A stretch of 64,000 nucleotides of DNA from Hyphomonas beringensis (GCF_000682755.1 NZ_AWFF01000027.1:44490-108489), one strand, 5' to 3'. Numbered from the stretch's first letter, positions 7,870-18,369 are shown. The notes: generated by a model from the sequence alone, not told the origin. Made by a program: numbers and translations.

Positions 7870-10641
7870 TCAGGCTTCTGCACGCGCTAGATTGCGCAGA
7901 ACGAAGTGCAGGATGCCACCATTGCGGTAGTAATCCATCTCGTTCTCGGTATCGATCCGCACGCGGCATTCGACATTCATCGAAGAGCCATCCGCTTTCG
8001 TGATGTTCACATTCATCATCTGACGCGGCTTGATGTCGGAGATACCTTCGATCGTGACCGTCTCATCGCCCTTCAGGCCCAGCTTCTCCCAGCTATCACC
8101 TTCCTTGAACTGCAGGGGCAGCACACCCATGCCGATCAAATTGGAGCGGTGAATACGCTCAAAGCTGCCCGCGATCACGGCGCGCACACCCAGAAGGATC
8201 GTACCTTTTGCAGCCCAGTCACGGGAAGAGCCCGTACCGTACTGCTCACCTGCGAAGACGACGAGGTCCTTGCCGTCTTCCTGATACTTCATGGCGGCAT
8301 CATAGATGTCCATCTGCTCGCCGGACGGATAATGGATTGTCACACCGCCTTCGACGCCCGGAACCATCTGGTTCTTAATGCGGATATTCGCGAACGTACC
8401 GCGCATCATGACTTCATGGTTCCCGCGGCGCGAACCGTAGGAGTTGAAGTCTGTCGGGGACACCTGGTGCTCCTGCAGGTAGCGACCTGCGGGGCTGGAG
8501 GCCTTGATCGAACCGGCCGGGGAAATGTGGTCGGTCGTGATGGAATCACCGAAGAGGCCCATGATGTGAGCGCCATTGATGTCTTCGGTTGGCTCCGGCT
8601 CAAGGCCCATGCCTTCGAAATATGGCGGGTTCTGAACATAAGTGGAGCCGGCCGGCCAGCCATAGGTGTCGCCACCGCTGACTTCGATAGCCTGCCAGCG
8701 CTCGTCGCCCTTGAACACTTCACCATAGCGGCTGGAGAACATGTCCGGCGTCACGGCAGAGCGCATGACTTCGGCAATCTCTTTGTTCGATGGCCAGATG
8801 TCTTTCAGGTAGACCGGCTTGCCGTCCTTGCTGGTGCCCAGCGGATCGGTGCTCAGGTTGATGTGCAGGGAGCCTGCAATCGCATAAGCAACGACCAACG
8901 GCGGGGAAGCCAGATAGTTCGCGCGAATATCCTGACCGATACGGCCTTCAAAGTTCCGGTTACCGGACAGAACCGAACAGGCAACCAGGTCGTTCTCGTT
9001 GATCGACTTGGAAATCGCCGGCGGCAGCGGGCCGGAGTTACCGATACAAGTGGTGCAGCCATAACCGACCAGGTTGAAGCCCAGAGCGTCCAGATCATCC
9101 TGCAGATTTGCTTTGAGCAGGTAGTCCGTCACGACCTGAGAGCCCGGAGCGAGAGACGTTTTCACCCATGGCTTGCGTGTCAGGCCCAGTTCGTTCGCTT
9201 TCTTGGCCAACAGGCCAGCGGCGATCAGGACGGACGGGTTGGACGTGTTCGTGCAGGACGTGATCGCTGCGATGACGACAGAGCCGTCATGCAGGTGGAA
9301 GTCTTCGCCGTCCACGGCATACGGCGACACGCCATAGTCTTCCGGAGCGGTGTAGACATTGTTGGCGCCTTCGTCGACGAAGCGGCTTTCGCCTTCCGTC
9401 TTCGGCGTTGTTTCCGGGTTCTTGCGGCCACCGCGGATTTCGTTCAGCGCATCACGGAATGCGGTATCGGCTTCAGACAGCAGAACGCGGTCTTGCGGGC
9501 GCTTCGGACCTGCGAGCGACGGCTTAACGTCGCCAAGGTCAAGCTGCAGCGTATCCGTGAAGACCGGCTCGGCCATGTCAGGACGCCAATAGCCCTGGGC
9601 CTTGGCATAGGCTTCGACCAGCTGGACGCGCTCAGGATCGCGGCCTGTGTCGGACAGATAGGAAATGGTTTCTTCATCAACCGGGAAGAAGCCACAGGTC
9701 GCACCATATTCCGGCGCCATGTTGGAGATCGTGGCTTCGTCTTCCAGCGTCAGGTTTGCGAGGCCTTCGCCATAGAATTCAACGAACTTGCCGACGACGC
9801 CCTTCTTGCGCAGCATTTCCACCACGGTCAGCACGAGGTCTGTTGCCGTCGCGCCTTCAGCCATCTTGCCGGTCAGCTTGAAGCCGATGACTTCCGGGAT
9901 CAGCATGGAGACCGGCTGGCCCAGCATGGCCGCTTCAGCTTCGATGCCGCCAACACCCCAACCGAGCACGGCCAGGCCATTGATCATGGTTGTGTGAGAG
10001 TCGGTACCGACACAGGTATCCGGATAGGCAACGGTTTCGCCGTCTTCATCACGGGTCCAGACCGTCTGGCCCAGATATTCCAGATTCACCTGGTGGCAGA
10101 TGCCCGTGCCCGGCGGCACAACACGGAAGTTTTCAAAGGCCTTGGAGCCCCAGCGGAGGAATTCATAGCGCTCGCCATTGCGCTCATATTCCTTTTCAAC
10201 GTTCTGTTCGAACGCGCCCGGACCAGCAAAATAGTCAACCATCACAGAGTGGTCGATGACGAGATCAACTGGAACCTGCGGGTTGATGGCCTGGGCAGAA
10301 GCGCCAAGCTTCTTGGAAGCATCGCGCATGGCAGCAAGGTCAACCACGGCTGGAACGCCGGTAAAGTCCTGCATCAGAACGCGGGCCGGGCGGTAGGCGA
10401 TCTCGTGATCGTCCTTGCCTTTGCTTTCCAGCCAGTTCTTGAATGCCACGATGTCGTCTTTGGTGACCGTACGGCCATCTTCAAAGCGCAACATGTTTTC
10501 GAGAAGAACCTTCAGGGACGCCGGGAGACGGGAAACATCACCCAGTCCATTTTCCGCTGCCGCAGCAAGCGAGTAATAGGTGTAAGTCTTGCTTCCTACC
10601 TGGAGCGTACGTTTTGATTTAAAGCTGTCGAGGGACGGCAT
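7870..10641 (-). CDS. acnA: Aconitate hydratase A
   Basis: AcnA interconverts citrate and isocitrate in the TCA cycle using a 4Fe-4S cluster. The 923-residue length fits the AcnA/IRP1 class. Cluster ligands are Cys463 (SCTNTSNPS), Cys529 and Cys532 ([11 protein letters not shown]). The C-terminal swivel domain carries the [10 protein letters not shown] substrate-binding motif. The start codon is preceded by a GGTTCCCTCCCC-type leader on the minus strand, and the gene is divergent from ccmA across 117 bases. A long plus-strand open frame opposite it is a codon-bias shadow. Confidence 0.97.
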   Translation of the reverse strand: MPSLDSFKSKRTLQVGSKTYTYYSLAAAAENGLGDVSRLPASLKVLLENMLRFEDGRTVTKDDIVAFKNWLESKGKDDHEIAYRPARVLMQDFTGVPAVVDLAAMRDASKKLGASAQAINPQVPVDLVIDHSVMVDYFAGPGAFEQNVEKEYERNGERYEFLRWGSKAFENFRVVPPGTGICHQVNLEYLGQTVWTRDEDGETVAYPDTCVGTDSHTTMINGLAVLGWGVGGIEAEAAMLGQPVSMLIPEVIGFKLTGKMAEGATATDLVLTVVEMLRKKGVVGKFVEFYGEGLANLTLEDEATISNMAPEYGATCGFFPVDEETISYLSDTGRDPERVQLVEAYAKAQGYWRPDMAEPVFTDTLQLDLGDVKPSLAGPKRPQDRVLLSEADTAFRDALNEIRGGRKNPETTPKTEGESRFVDEGANNVYTAPEDYGVSPYAVDGEDFHLHDGSVVIAAITSCTNTSNPSVLIAAGLLAKKANELGLTRKPWVKTSLAPGSQVVTDYLLKANLQDDLDALGFNLVGYGCTTCIGNSGPLPPAISKSINENDLVACSVLSGNRNFEGRIGQDIRANYLASPPLVVAYAIAGSLHINLSTDPLGTSKDGKPVYLKDIWPSNKEIAEVMRSAVTPDMFSSRYGEVFKGDERWQAIEVSGGDTYGWPAGSTYVQNPPYFEGMGLEPEPTEDINGAHIMGLFGDSITTDHISPAGSIKASSPAGRYLQEHQVSPTDFNSYGSRRGNHEVMMRGTFANIRIKNQMVPGVEGGVTIHYPSGEQMDIYDAAMKYQEDGKDLVVFAGEQYGTGSSRDWAAKGTILLGVRAVIAGSFERIHRSNLIGMGVLPLQFKEGDSWEKLGLKGDETVTIEGISDIKPRQMMNVNITKADGSSMNVECRVRIDTENEMDYYRNGGILHFVLRNLARAEA

Positions 10642-10758
10642 GGGGAGGGAACCTCGCGTCTGGAATTGTCATCTGCGGCGAAGGGCCGCCGCGCTGGTCT
10701 GTCTCATATAGCCCCTAATGGATTGAGGCAATTGGGACAAAGGGTCTAAACCAAACAT

Positions 10759-11337
10759 ATGATTACCGGTGCGCTCCTTTCTGCGACAGATCTCGGCATG
10801 ATTCGGGGCGAACGCATTCTTTTCCGGAATGTGTCCCTTGCCGCTCATGCCGGGGAGGCCATTGTGCTGCGCGGTGCAAATGGAGCGGGCAAGACCACCC
10901 TTCTGCGCATTCTGGCAGGACTCACCCGCCCCGAAACAGGCAGCGTAGACCGCGCGGCATCTCATCACTGGATTGCCCATCGGGAAGGGCTCAAGCCCCA
11001 CGAAACCCCACGCACCCATCTTGGCCTATGGGCACGGGCCTGGGGCGCGCCGACAGACCAGATAGACGCAGTCTTGAAGAAAATGGTGCTCATCCGCCCT
11101 TCCGACGTCTCAGCACGCCACCTGTCAGCCGGGCAAAGGCGCAGAACCGCTCTGGCACGCCTTCTCTTGCAGGAGCGACCTGTCTGGCTGCTGGATGAAC
11201 CGCTCACCGCACTGGATGCGGATGGACGGGAATTATTGCTGAGTATGATTTCCGAACACAGGTTGCGTGGCGGAGCCATCATTGCAGCGATACATGGTGA
11301 TGCGGGCTTTGACTCGTCTCGCGAGGTGACGATTTGA
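10759..11337 (+). CDS. ccmA: Cytochrome c maturation ATPase CcmA
   Basis: CcmA is the ATPase of the CcmABCD complex that releases haem-loaded CcmE during cytochrome c biogenesis. The 192-residue protein has Walker A GANGAGKTT at 39-47, signature LSAGQRRRTALAR and Walker B VWLLDEPLTALD. The short length compared with general ABC ATPases is normal for CcmA. It begins a five-gene run ccmA-B-C-D-G with very short gaps. Confidence 0.95.
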   Translation: MITGALLSATDLGMIRGERILFRNVSLAAHAGEAIVLRGANGAGKTTLLRILAGLTRPETGSVDRAASHHWIAHREGLKPHETPRTHLGLWARAWGAPTDQIDAVLKKMVLIRPSDVSARHLSAGQRRRTALARLLLQERPVWLLDEPLTALDADGRELLLSMISEHRLRGGAIIAAIHGDAGFDSSREVTI

Positions 11338-11999
11338 GCGCCTCTCCGATCCTTTCAGCCTTCCGGCAGGCCCTGACGGAAGCCTGGGCTGGCGGCGCAG
11401 GTGCACTGATGCCCCTCGGCTTTTTTGCGGGCGCGGCTGTCCTGGTGCCACTCGGCATCGGAACCGACCCGACTACGCTGCGCGCCGTTGGACCAGGCAT
11501 TCTCTGGGTTGCCCTGGCGCTTGCCAGCCTTGTGACGCTGGAGCGTATTTTCCAAGCAGATGTCGAGGATGGCGCACTGGACCTTTGGCTCCAGACAGGC
11601 GCTCCCGCGTCCATGATCGCCGCAGCCAAGGCCTTTGCCCACTGGCTGACCGCCGGCCTGCCGCTTGCGATTCTCTCCCCCATTTTTGCGCTGATGTTCC
11701 AGGCCAAGGCAGATACCAGCCTTCTGGCCCATATGGGGCTATACGCCTTGGGCGGACTGGCCTTCTTCTTCTGGGGCGGCGTTGGCGCTGCCCTGTCAGC
11801 CACTGTACGCCGCGGCGGATTACTCATCAGTCTGATCGCGCTGCCGCTTTATGTGCCGACCGCCATTTTCGGCGCACTGGCAATGAGCGGAGGCCCCGGC
11901 AGTACAGGCGCGCCGCTCTTCCTGGCCGCCTCAACCTTGTTCGCGCTTGCCGTGGCCCCATTTGCCATGGGTGCAGCCTTGCGCTTGGCGGCAGACTGA
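11334..11999 (+). CDS. ccmB: Haem exporter permease CcmB (TTG start)
   Basis: CcmB is the membrane partner of CcmA in the CcmABCD complex. The 221-residue product is very hydrophobic with about six membrane helices and the expected length. The first codon is TTG at 11334, overlapping the ccmA stop in the string TTGA; no downstream ATG gives a full-length family protein. The overlap suggests that ribosomes finishing ccmA start ccmB directly. Confidence 0.92.
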   Translation: MSASPILSAFRQALTEAWAGGAGALMPLGFFAGAAVLVPLGIGTDPTTLRAVGPGILWVALALASLVTLERIFQADVEDGALDLWLQTGAPASMIAAAKAFAHWLTAGLPLAILSPIFALMFQAKADTSLLAHMGLYALGGLAFFFWGGVGAALSATVRRGGLLISLIALPLYVPTAIFGALAMSGGPGSTGAPLFLAASTLFALAVAPFAMGAALRLAAD

Positions 12000-12020
12000 A
12001 GCGAGGGTATTCCGAACGCG

Positions 12021-12752
12021 ATGTTTTCCTGGTTTGCAAACCCCCACCGGTTCCTCACCCTGTCCAGCTGGCTGGCGCCTGTCTGCTATGCGCTGGGCGC
12101 GCTGCTGATTGCCTGGGGGCTTTGGCAGGGCCTCTGGATTGTTCCGAAAGACGAATATCAGGGCGGTGACATCATGCGTGTCATGTTCCTGCATGTTCCC
12201 GCCGCCTGGCTGGCCATGGCCAGCTATATGGGCATGGCGATGATGAGCTTCATCTGGTTCATCTGGCGCCACGAAGTCGCCGACATCGCCGCCAAGGCCA
12301 TCGCCCCCCTTGGCGCGACCTGGACAGCTCTGTGCCTTGCCACCGGCTCGATCTGGGGCAAGCCGACCTGGGGCACCTGGTGGCAATGGGATGATGCGCG
12401 GATGATGTCCGTGCTCTTCATGTTCTTTCTTTTCCTGGGATACATGGCGCTGCGCGCCGCCATGGACACCCGCCAGAAGGCCGCCCGCGCCGGGGCTATC
12501 CTCGCCATGGTTGGCGCAATCAATGTACCCCTCATCAAATTCTCCGTGGACCTCTTCACCTCCCTCCATCAGGACGCCAGCGTGATCACGGTCGACGGGC
12601 CCAAAATGGCCGCTGTCTATCTCTGGCCCCTTCTGGCCAGTGGTCTGGGACATTCCTTATTGTTTGCCGGCCTGGTCATGACATTGATGCGCGCAGAGAT
12701 CTGGCAGAGACGCGCCGCGCAAATCCGCGCGCGGCTGATGGCAGGAGACTGA
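12021..12752 (+). CDS. ccmC: Haem-handling protein CcmC
   Basis: CcmC delivers haem to the chaperone CcmE in the inner membrane. The 243-residue product has about six membrane helices, and the Trp-rich loop GKPTWGTWWQWDD at about 113-125, the haem-handling WWD signature. His58 in FLHVPAAW precedes it as in the family. The C-terminal Arg-rich end is cytoplasmic. It follows ccmB by 21 bases and precedes ccmD by four. Confidence 0.95.
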   Translation: MFSWFANPHRFLTLSSWLAPVCYALGALLIAWGLWQGLWIVPKDEYQGGDIMRVMFLHVPAAWLAMASYMGMAMMSFIWFIWRHEVADIAAKAIAPLGATWTALCLATGSIWGKPTWGTWWQWDDARMMSVLFMFFLFLGYMALRAAMDTRQKAARAGAILAMVGAINVPLIKFSVDLFTSLHQDASVITVDGPKMAAVYLWPLLASGLGHSLLFAGLVMTLMRAEIWQRRAAQIRARLMAGD

Positions 12753-12756
12753 CGCA

Positions 12757-12921
12757 ATGCTCCCCGAATTCGACAAGAACGCCGCCTTTATCTGGGCAAG
12801 CTATGCGCTCGGCGCCATCATGATTGGCGGCGCAATCCTCACCGTGATGATGAAAGCCCGTCTTGCCAAAGCCGAACTTGCCCGCACGCAAGCACGCGCT
12901 GAGGAGGCCAGACAAAAATGA
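12757..12921 (+). CDS. ccmD: Haem exporter subunit CcmD
   Basis: This 54-residue gene begins MLPEFDKNAAFIWASYAL and has one membrane helix (about 11-31), then a charged Lys/Arg/Glu/Ala helix. That layout, with the W-x-S-Y-x-L motif at 13-18, is the hallmark of CcmD, which stabilises the CcmABC-CcmE complex. It lies exactly where ccmD is expected, four bases after ccmC, and its stop overlaps the ccmG start (ATGA). Confidence 0.92.
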   Translation: MLPEFDKNAAFIWASYALGAIMIGGAILTVMMKARLAKAELARTQARAEEARQK

Positions 12922-13442
12922 AACGCTGGCTGGCTGCAATCCCCGTAGCAGTCCTTCTCATTTTCAGCGTTCTGGCTGCGAACCAGCTGATGAATCCCGA
13001 AAAGGGGGATTTTGAACGTGTGCTACGCGATGCGCCCGGTACGACTTTCGAGACGATGGACGGCCAGAAAATCCAGTTCGCACCCAGCCCGACTGGCGGC
13101 GCAGTTGCGGTGAACCTCTTCGCCAGCTGGTGCGGCCCGTGCGAAGCAGAGCACAAATACATCATGGCGCTGTCAGAAGCGCATCCCGGCCAGGTTTTCG
13201 GTGTGCTCTACAAGGACAAGATATCCGCCGGGCAGGAGTTTCTGGACCGGCTGGGCAATCCCTATACGCAGGTCGCGCTGGACCCGGATGGTCAGGGTGG
13301 GCTTGAATTCGGCCTCACTGGCGTGCCGGAAACATTTGTTATCTCTCCAGCAGGCGACATCATTCTGCATATTGATGGGCCGTTGAATGAAAGCTCCGCC
13401 AAAAAAATAGGCGAGGCGCTGGAAAGCGCCCCGCCCAATTAA
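12918..13442 (+). CDS. ccmG: Periplasmic thiol-disulfide oxidoreductase CcmG/DsbE
   Basis: CcmG keeps apocytochrome c cysteines reduced for haem attachment. The 174-residue protein has an N-terminal membrane anchor (about 3-23) and a thioredoxin fold with the active site Trp71-Cys72-Gly-Pro-Cys75. The TGVPETFVIS segment supplies the cis-proline loop. It overlaps ccmD by four bases. Other Ccm genes (ccmE, F, H) are not in this window. Confidence 0.93.
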   Translation: MKRWLAAIPVAVLLIFSVLAANQLMNPEKGDFERVLRDAPGTTFETMDGQKIQFAPSPTGGAVAVNLFASWCGPCEAEHKYIMALSEAHPGQVFGVLYKDKISAGQEFLDRLGNPYTQVALDPDGQGGLEFGLTGVPETFVISPAGDIILHIDGPLNESSAKKIGEALESAPPN

Positions 13443-13458
13443 ATCCGTCAGGTTCGGA

Positions 13459-14151
13459 TTATTTCTTTGCCTTGGTAGCTTTCTTGGCCGGAGCCTTTTT
13501 AGCCGGGGCTTTTTTCACGGTCGGCTTGGAAGCCGTTGCAGCTTTAGCCTTGGACTTTGCCGGAGCTTTCTTGGCCGGAGCCTTTTTGGCTGCAGGGGCT
13601 TTCTTAGCTGCAGGCGCTTTCTTGGCAGCAGCCTTTTTGGCCGGGGCTTTCTTAGCCGGAGCTTTTTTCGCGACCGGAGCAGGTGCAGCAGCAGCGGCAG
13701 GGGCCGGAGCAGCAGCGGCCTCAGCTTTCTCAGCTTCGGAAACCATGTCTTTCAGACCGGAAACGAGAGCGGACTGCTTCGTTTTCGGCAGGGCTTCGAA
13801 GATGGCAGCGTCAGCTTTTTCGACAGCCGGCAGAGCTTTCTCGTAGGCTTTTTTGCCTTTGGCCATCAGCGACACGACTTTTGCGCGCTTGTCGGTTTTG
13901 GAAGCGACGCGCTTGATCAGGCCAGCTTTCTCCATACGGGCGACCATGTCAGCCAGTGTGGAACGGTCGATACCGGTTGCGTTGACAAGGTCAGACTGGC
14001 TGACGCCGTCATTACCGGACAGAGCAGCGAGAACGGAGAACTGGCGAAGCGTGATGCCAGCAGATGCCAGAGCAGAGGCAGACTCGTTTGCAGCAATCTG
14101 CTGCGCGCGGTGAAGCAGGTGGCTCGGGGAAGTATTGAGGTTATAAGACAT
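13459..14151 (-). CDS. MarR-family regulator with histone H1-like Lys/Ala/Pro tail
   Basis: Residues about 1-140 of this 230-residue protein form a MarR winged helix: recognition-helix region VSQSDLVNATGIDRSTLADMV (50-70) and wing KTDKRAKVVSLMAKGKK (85-101). From 144 to 160 there is an Ala/Pro linker, and 161-230 is an almost pure Lys/Ala/Pro tail made of about ten PAKKA-like units, as in bacterial histone H1-like proteins and some DNA-binding tails. MarR proteins usually end near residue 150, so the tail adds about 85 residues. It is divergent from the NUDIX gene. A role as nucleoid-associated regulator is inference. Confidence 0.88.
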   Translation of the reverse strand: MSYNLNTSPSHLLHRAQQIAANESASALASAGITLRQFSVLAALSGNDGVSQSDLVNATGIDRSTLADMVARMEKAGLIKRVASKTDKRAKVVSLMAKGKKAYEKALPAVEKADAAIFEALPKTKQSALVSGLKDMVSEAEKAEAAAAPAPAAAAAPAPVAKKAPAKKAPAKKAAAKKAPAAKKAPAAKKAPAKKAPAKSKAKAATASKPTVKKAPAKKAPAKKATKAKK

Positions 14152-14279
14152 GATAATAGTACCTTTCAGTATTCAAAAATGCGTTGGGCGCCTAGAAAAT
14201 CCGGTTTCCAGTCTGTTAATGAGCAGACCCGTGTGCGGATCAACATGGTTCTCCATATACGCGAGAGGATTAAGGTTCG

Positions 14280-14831
14280 ATGACGGATCAATTAGCAAAT
14301 GGTTTCATTTCGCAAGATTTCAAGCATGAAATACCTGATGGAGACGACCGAATACGCCGTGTTTGCTCACATTGCCAGTTCGTAGACTACATAAACCCCA
14401 AAATTGTCGCAGGTTCCGTTGTCACAAAACGGGACAAGATCGTACTTTGTAAACGTGCGATTGCTCCGCGTAAGGGATTCTGGACCTTGCCAGCTGGTTT
14501 CATGGAGGAAGGGGAATCTGTAGAGGAAGCTGCTATGCGCGAAGCCAGGGAAGAAGCCAATGCCGATATTCGGCTGGACCAGGTACTGGCGATATATTCC
14601 GTACCGCGCATCTCGCAGGTTCAGGTGATGTTTCGGGCCGAGCTTTTTTCGGAAATTTCAGCTGGCCCGGAAAGTGAAGAAGTTGGCCTGTTCGCGTGGA
14701 AAGATATTCCCTGGGCGACTCTGGCCTTCCCAACTGTCGTATGGGCCCTGACCCATTACGCTCAAACGCGGCACCTCAGTGCATTTCCGCCTTTCACAAA
14801 TCCGCCTGGCACGGAAACCATTACGCGTTAG
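14280..14831 (+). CDS. NUDIX hydrolase
   Basis: The 183-residue protein contains a complete Nudix box at residues 73-95 (GFMEEGESVEEAAMR then EAREEANA), whose Glu residues bind Mg for cleavage of nucleoside diphosphates linked to another moiety. Before it, Cys29-x-x-Cys32 in RVCSHCQFVDYINP looks like half of the small zinc ribbon found in NUDIX enzymes of the zf-NUDIX type. The substrate is not evident; ADP-ribose- or NADH-type pyrophosphatase is possible. Its stop overlaps that of the convergent yciB. Confidence 0.9.
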   Translation: MTDQLANGFISQDFKHEIPDGDDRIRRVCSHCQFVDYINPKIVAGSVVTKRDKIVLCKRAIAPRKGFWTLPAGFMEEGESVEEAAMREAREEANADIRLDQVLAIYSVPRISQVQVMFRAELFSEISAGPESEEVGLFAWKDIPWATLAFPTVVWALTHYAQTRHLSAFPPFTNPPGTETITR

Positions 14832-15469
14832 TCTTCCGCCTCTTCCGTATTACGAAGGTGCTTCAGCGTGTACGGCGTATTTGCCAGCGCAAACAGAAAA
14901 CCAAGGACCAGATTGCCCAGCTTCCAATTGGCCCATGTCGCCTCTGAAAAGTTACGCCAAAGGATTTCATTCCAGATAGCCATAGCTACGAAATAAAGCC
15001 CCCAGCGAATAGCAAGGGTCTTCCAGGCGAAGTCCGGAAGGTCAAACAAGGAGTTGAACAACATCTTCCAAACATTCCGGCCAACCGCCAGCCCGCCAAA
15101 AATGACGCCCGCATAGAGCAGATTGATAATGGTCGGTTTGATGAAGAGGAACAGTTTCGACTGAAGCAGAATACCGGCAGTGCCGAATGATCCGATGAGG
15201 AGCGATGAAATGATCAGGAAGGGCGGAATCTTCTCACCCCGGACCAGTTTCAATACGATTAGGCAAAGCGTTGCGACAATCAGGATACCCGTCGCCCAGT
15301 AAAGCGCAGTCGACTTGGTAAACAGACCATCGCCATCTGGAAACCTTAGCATCACATTGTAGATCACGATGAAGGCCAGGGTCGGCCCAAGCTCGGTCCA
15401 GATGCCACCTGCCTTGCCTGCTGCATCCCCGAGGTCTGCGGACGATTCTTTGGTCTGTGTGTCTGTCAT
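14828..15469 (-). CDS. yciB: Inner membrane septation protein YciB/IspZ
   Basis: YciB is a multi-pass inner membrane protein tied to septation and envelope integrity. The 213-residue product has about five membrane helices and family-typical phrases GPTLAFIVIYN, KPTIINLLYA and RWGLYFVAMAIWNEILWR. An extra about 20-residue polar N-terminus precedes the first helix. It converges on the NUDIX gene with a four-base overlap, leaving no room for a separate terminator. Confidence 0.92.
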   Translation of the reverse strand: MTDTQTKESSADLGDAAGKAGGIWTELGPTLAFIVIYNVMLRFPDGDGLFTKSTALYWATGILIVATLCLIVLKLVRGEKIPPFLIISSLLIGSFGTAGILLQSKLFLFIKPTIINLLYAGVIFGGLAVGRNVWKMLFNSLFDLPDFAWKTLAIRWGLYFVAMAIWNEILWRNFSEATWANWKLGNLVLGFLFALANTPYTLKHLRNTEEAED

Positions 15470-15584
15470 CTACTTTATACGCAGCAATGCCGCTTCCGGT
15501 TTTGTTGATCGGCTTACGCCGCGCATCCGCTCACTCGCATGCACGGAGCTAATAAATCACGAACGTACTGTTTGTGCGTGAACC

Positions 15585-16445
15585 TCATGCGCCTACCTGC
15601 ATCATCACAAGGCCCGTCGCGAGGACACCCGCCGCAATAATACGCCTGCGCCCAAAGCCTTCCTTCAGCAGGATTGCGCCCATTATGGCCGCAAAGACAA
15701 CAGAGGTTTCTCTCAGCGCTGTCACGATCGCGGCATCTGTCAGTGTATAGGCATAGATTGCCATCCCATAGGACAACGTTCCGGCAACCCCGCCAATAAG
15801 CCCGGCCTTCCATTGCAGCCGCACCGCTTCGCGTATGCGGCCGTGTCTTTGCCACAGCGCCACCACCGTTACGCCAATCCAGTCGATCAGGAATAACCAG
15901 ACAACAAACGTCATGGGAGTGGACATGGCCCGCGCGGCTTTTGTGTCGGCCACCGCATACATGCCGACCCCAAGCGCCGTCAGAGCTGCCCAAACCAGCG
16001 CCCTACGGTCCAGGCTGCGCCTGGAAGGATCACTCGCTGTTGGCAAGGCAAAGATAATTATCGCCAGGCTCGCCGCCAGCAAACCCAGCGTCTGCACAAA
16101 GCTAAGCCGCTCATGCAGTATGAAAGTCGCGAAGCATGCTGTCGCCAACGGAGCCAACCCGCGCATCACAGGAAATACAAGCGAGAGATCCCCCCGGTGG
16201 AGGGCGCGGACAAGGCAGAACTGATATGCCCAGTGCACGACCATGGAGATCGCAATCAGATGCCAGGTCTCCTTCGGCGGCAAAGGCACAAAGGGCACAA
16301 ATGGAAGAACACTGATCGCCATAGCAACGGCGACAGTCATCCGCGCCGTCAGGACGTCCCCACCACGCTTCACCAGAACATTGGTCAAGGCAACCGTCAC
16401 TGCGGAAAAGAGACACAGCGCAACAGGGAGGAGAGCAGACGACAT
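15585..16445 (-). CDS. DMT-superfamily (EamA) transporter
   Basis: The 286-residue product has about ten membrane helices in two repeated EamA halves. The second half contains the usual PLATACFATFILHERLSFVQ and TSVVFAAIMGAILLKEG signatures, in which a short conserved Glu follows a helix. DMT proteins export metabolites or amino acids; the substrate here cannot be inferred. It is divergent from the amidohydrolase gene and ends 115 bases upstream of yciB, in a stretch with no recognisable gene. Confidence 0.9.
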   Translation of the reverse strand: MSSALLPVALCLFSAVTVALTNVLVKRGGDVLTARMTVAVAMAISVLPFVPFVPLPPKETWHLIAISMVVHWAYQFCLVRALHRGDLSLVFPVMRGLAPLATACFATFILHERLSFVQTLGLLAASLAIIIFALPTASDPSRRSLDRRALVWAALTALGVGMYAVADTKAARAMSTPMTFVVWLFLIDWIGVTVVALWQRHGRIREAVRLQWKAGLIGGVAGTLSYGMAIYAYTLTDAAIVTALRETSVVFAAIMGAILLKEGFGRRRIIAAGVLATGLVMMQVGA

Positions 16446-16549
16446 TATGCGCGCCTATGCACCACTTCCTGCCCCGTGGGAAGGATTTGACTTAGGCCTC
16501 CTCGGGCCCATGATCGCCACAAAACACGGACAAAAAAGTGGAGGAAGAG

Positions 16550-18289
16550 ATGGCGACGCATGATCTGGTTATACGAGGCGGCACAATTGTGGATGGCACC
16601 GGGGGGGAAACCTATGAAGCGGACGTTGCCATATCCGATGGCCTGATCGCTGAGATCGGAAGCGTACAGGCCCGCGGCATTGAGGAGATCGATGCGCGCG
16701 GACAAATCGTGACACCCGGCTTTGTCGACATCCACACCCATTATGATGGCCAGGCCGCATGGAGCGATACGATCAGCCCCTCTTCCCTGCACGGTATCAC
16801 GACCGTTGTGATGGGAAACTGTGGCGTCGGCTTTGCCCCTTGCAAACCGGAAGACCATGACAGGCTTATCCGCCTGATGGAGGGCGTGGAAGATATTCCG
16901 TTCCCGGTCCTGTCAGAAGGCTTGCCATGGAACTGGACAAGTTTCCCGGATTATCTGGACAGCCTGTCATCGCGTCATTTCGATACAGACATCTGCGCGC
17001 AATTGCCTCATGCCGCGCTGCGCGTTTTCGTCATGGGAGAACGCGGTGCCAATCGTGAAGACGCAACCGAGGCAGATATTGCCCGCATGAAGGCGCTGAC
17101 CACAGAAGCTATCAAGGCGGGCGCTATGGGCTTCTCCACCTCCCGAACGCTGAACCACCGGACCAGCGATGGTCAGCCCACCCCGACACTGACCGCCAGC
17201 GAAGCCGAGCTCACCGGCATCGCGCAAGGTGTGGCAGAGGCTGGCTCTGGCGTGTTGCAGTTTGTGTCTGACTTCAATGATCCGGAAAAAGAGGCCGCCA
17301 TGCTGCGCCGAATTGTTGAGGCGAGCGGACGACCACTATCGGTTTCGCTTGCACAGGCCGATGTCGCGCCAGAAGGTTGGCGCAAATTGCTGGGGGCCAT
17401 TGAAGCCGCCGTGGAGGACGGGCTTCCCATGCGGGCCCAGGTCGCGCCGCGTCCTGTGGGCGTGCTGCTCGGATTGGAACTCACCCTCAATCCGTTCAGT
17501 GCGCATCCCGCCTACCGGGAAATCGCAAACCTTCCCTTTGAGGCGCGTGTCGCTAAGCTCCGCGATCCAGACTATCGCGCACGTCTGCTGGCGGATGCCC
17601 CGGATACAGATAACCCATTCCTGAAAGTGATGCTGCGCAGCTTCGGCAAGATGTTCCAGCTGGACGAAACGGTAAACTATGAACCGACGCAGGACAGAAC
17701 ACTCGAAGCCATTGCCGCACAACGCAGTATCTCCCCGGAAGAGGCCGCGCTTGACCTGATGCTGGAACGCGAAGGCCGCGGCATGCTATACCTGCCCTTT
17801 CTGAATTATGCCGACGGAAATCTTGAGCCTTCACGCGAAATGATGCTTAGCCCGGCCACCCTGCCAGGCTTGTCAGATGGCGGGGCGCATGTCGGCATGA
17901 TCTGTGATGGCTCTTTCACCACAACCATGCTGACCCATTGGGTGCGGGACCGGACACGTGGGGCCCGTGTGCCTTTGGAGCATATTGTTCACAGACAATC
18001 CCGTGCCACGGCACAATGGATCGGGCTGCATGACCGCGGGCTGATCGCTCCGGGATATCGCGCAGACCTCAACGTGATCGATCTGACGAACCTGAAACTC
18101 CACCTGCCGGAAGTGCGCTACGATTTGCCCGCAGGCGGTCGCCGCCTGATGCAACGCGCAGATGGTTACACTGCAACCATCCTGAAAGGCGTGATCACTC
18201 ACCGTGATGGAGATCCCACCGGCACGAAACCCGGCCGCTTGGTACGCGGTGCACAGCATCTGGACGCCCCGGCCATGGCGGCTGAATAA
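16550..18289 (+). CDS. N-acyl-D-amino-acid deacylase-type amidohydrolase
   Basis: The 579-residue protein is a cyclic-amidohydrolase superfamily enzyme of the D-aminoacylase/dihydroorotase-like group. The first metal site is HTH in [10 protein letters not shown] (His62 and His64), followed by the [10 protein letters not shown] segment typical of D-aminoacylases and a late [14 protein letters not shown] loop with a metal-binding Asp. The ATG at 16550 sits behind a GGAGGAAG ribosome site and is preferred to the GTG twelve bases earlier. It probably hydrolyses an N-acyl-D-amino acid or related amide; the exact substrate is unknown. Confidence 0.88.
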   Translation: MATHDLVIRGGTIVDGTGGETYEADVAISDGLIAEIGSVQARGIEEIDARGQIVTPGFVDIHTHYDGQAAWSDTISPSSLHGITTVVMGNCGVGFAPCKPEDHDRLIRLMEGVEDIPFPVLSEGLPWNWTSFPDYLDSLSSRHFDTDICAQLPHAALRVFVMGERGANREDATEADIARMKALTTEAIKAGAMGFSTSRTLNHRTSDGQPTPTLTASEAELTGIAQGVAEAGSGVLQFVSDFNDPEKEAAMLRRIVEASGRPLSVSLAQADVAPEGWRKLLGAIEAAVEDGLPMRAQVAPRPVGVLLGLELTLNPFSAHPAYREIANLPFEARVAKLRDPDYRARLLADAPDTDNPFLKVMLRSFGKMFQLDETVNYEPTQDRTLEAIAAQRSISPEEAALDLMLEREGRGMLYLPFLNYADGNLEPSREMMLSPATLPGLSDGGAHVGMICDGSFTTTMLTHWVRDRTRGARVPLEHIVHRQSRATAQWIGLHDRGLIAPGYRADLNVIDLTNLKLHLPEVRYDLPAGGRRLMQRADGYTATILKGVITHRDGDPTGTKPGRLVRGAQHLDAPAMAAE

Positions 18290-18305
18290 GTTTTGTAAAG
18301 CACGC

Positions 18306-18334
18306 TTGACTGACAAGCTCACTTGTCATACTGT
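18306..18334 (+). promoter_or_regulatory. Promoter-like region with perfect palindromic operator
   Basis: TGACAAG (18311-18317) and CTTGTCA (18322-18328) form a perfect inverted repeat with a four-base spacer. It is flanked by a -35-like TTGACT (18306-18311) and, 17 bases on, a weak -10-like TACTGT (18329-18334). Bound protein would cover the promoter. The likely ligand is the XRE regulator encoded 450 bases downstream; that is inference. A further AGACAAG half-site lies at 18352-18358. Confidence 0.6.
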
Positions 18335-18369
18335 CAATGAAACTTGATAAACAGACAAGGAGCTTTGTC

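Noticed and set aside
7906..10617. A 903-codon open frame on the plus strand opposite acnA
   Set aside because: It lies wholly antisense to a well-conserved aconitase, and its product has no recognisable domain. Codon bias of high-GC genes produces such frames.
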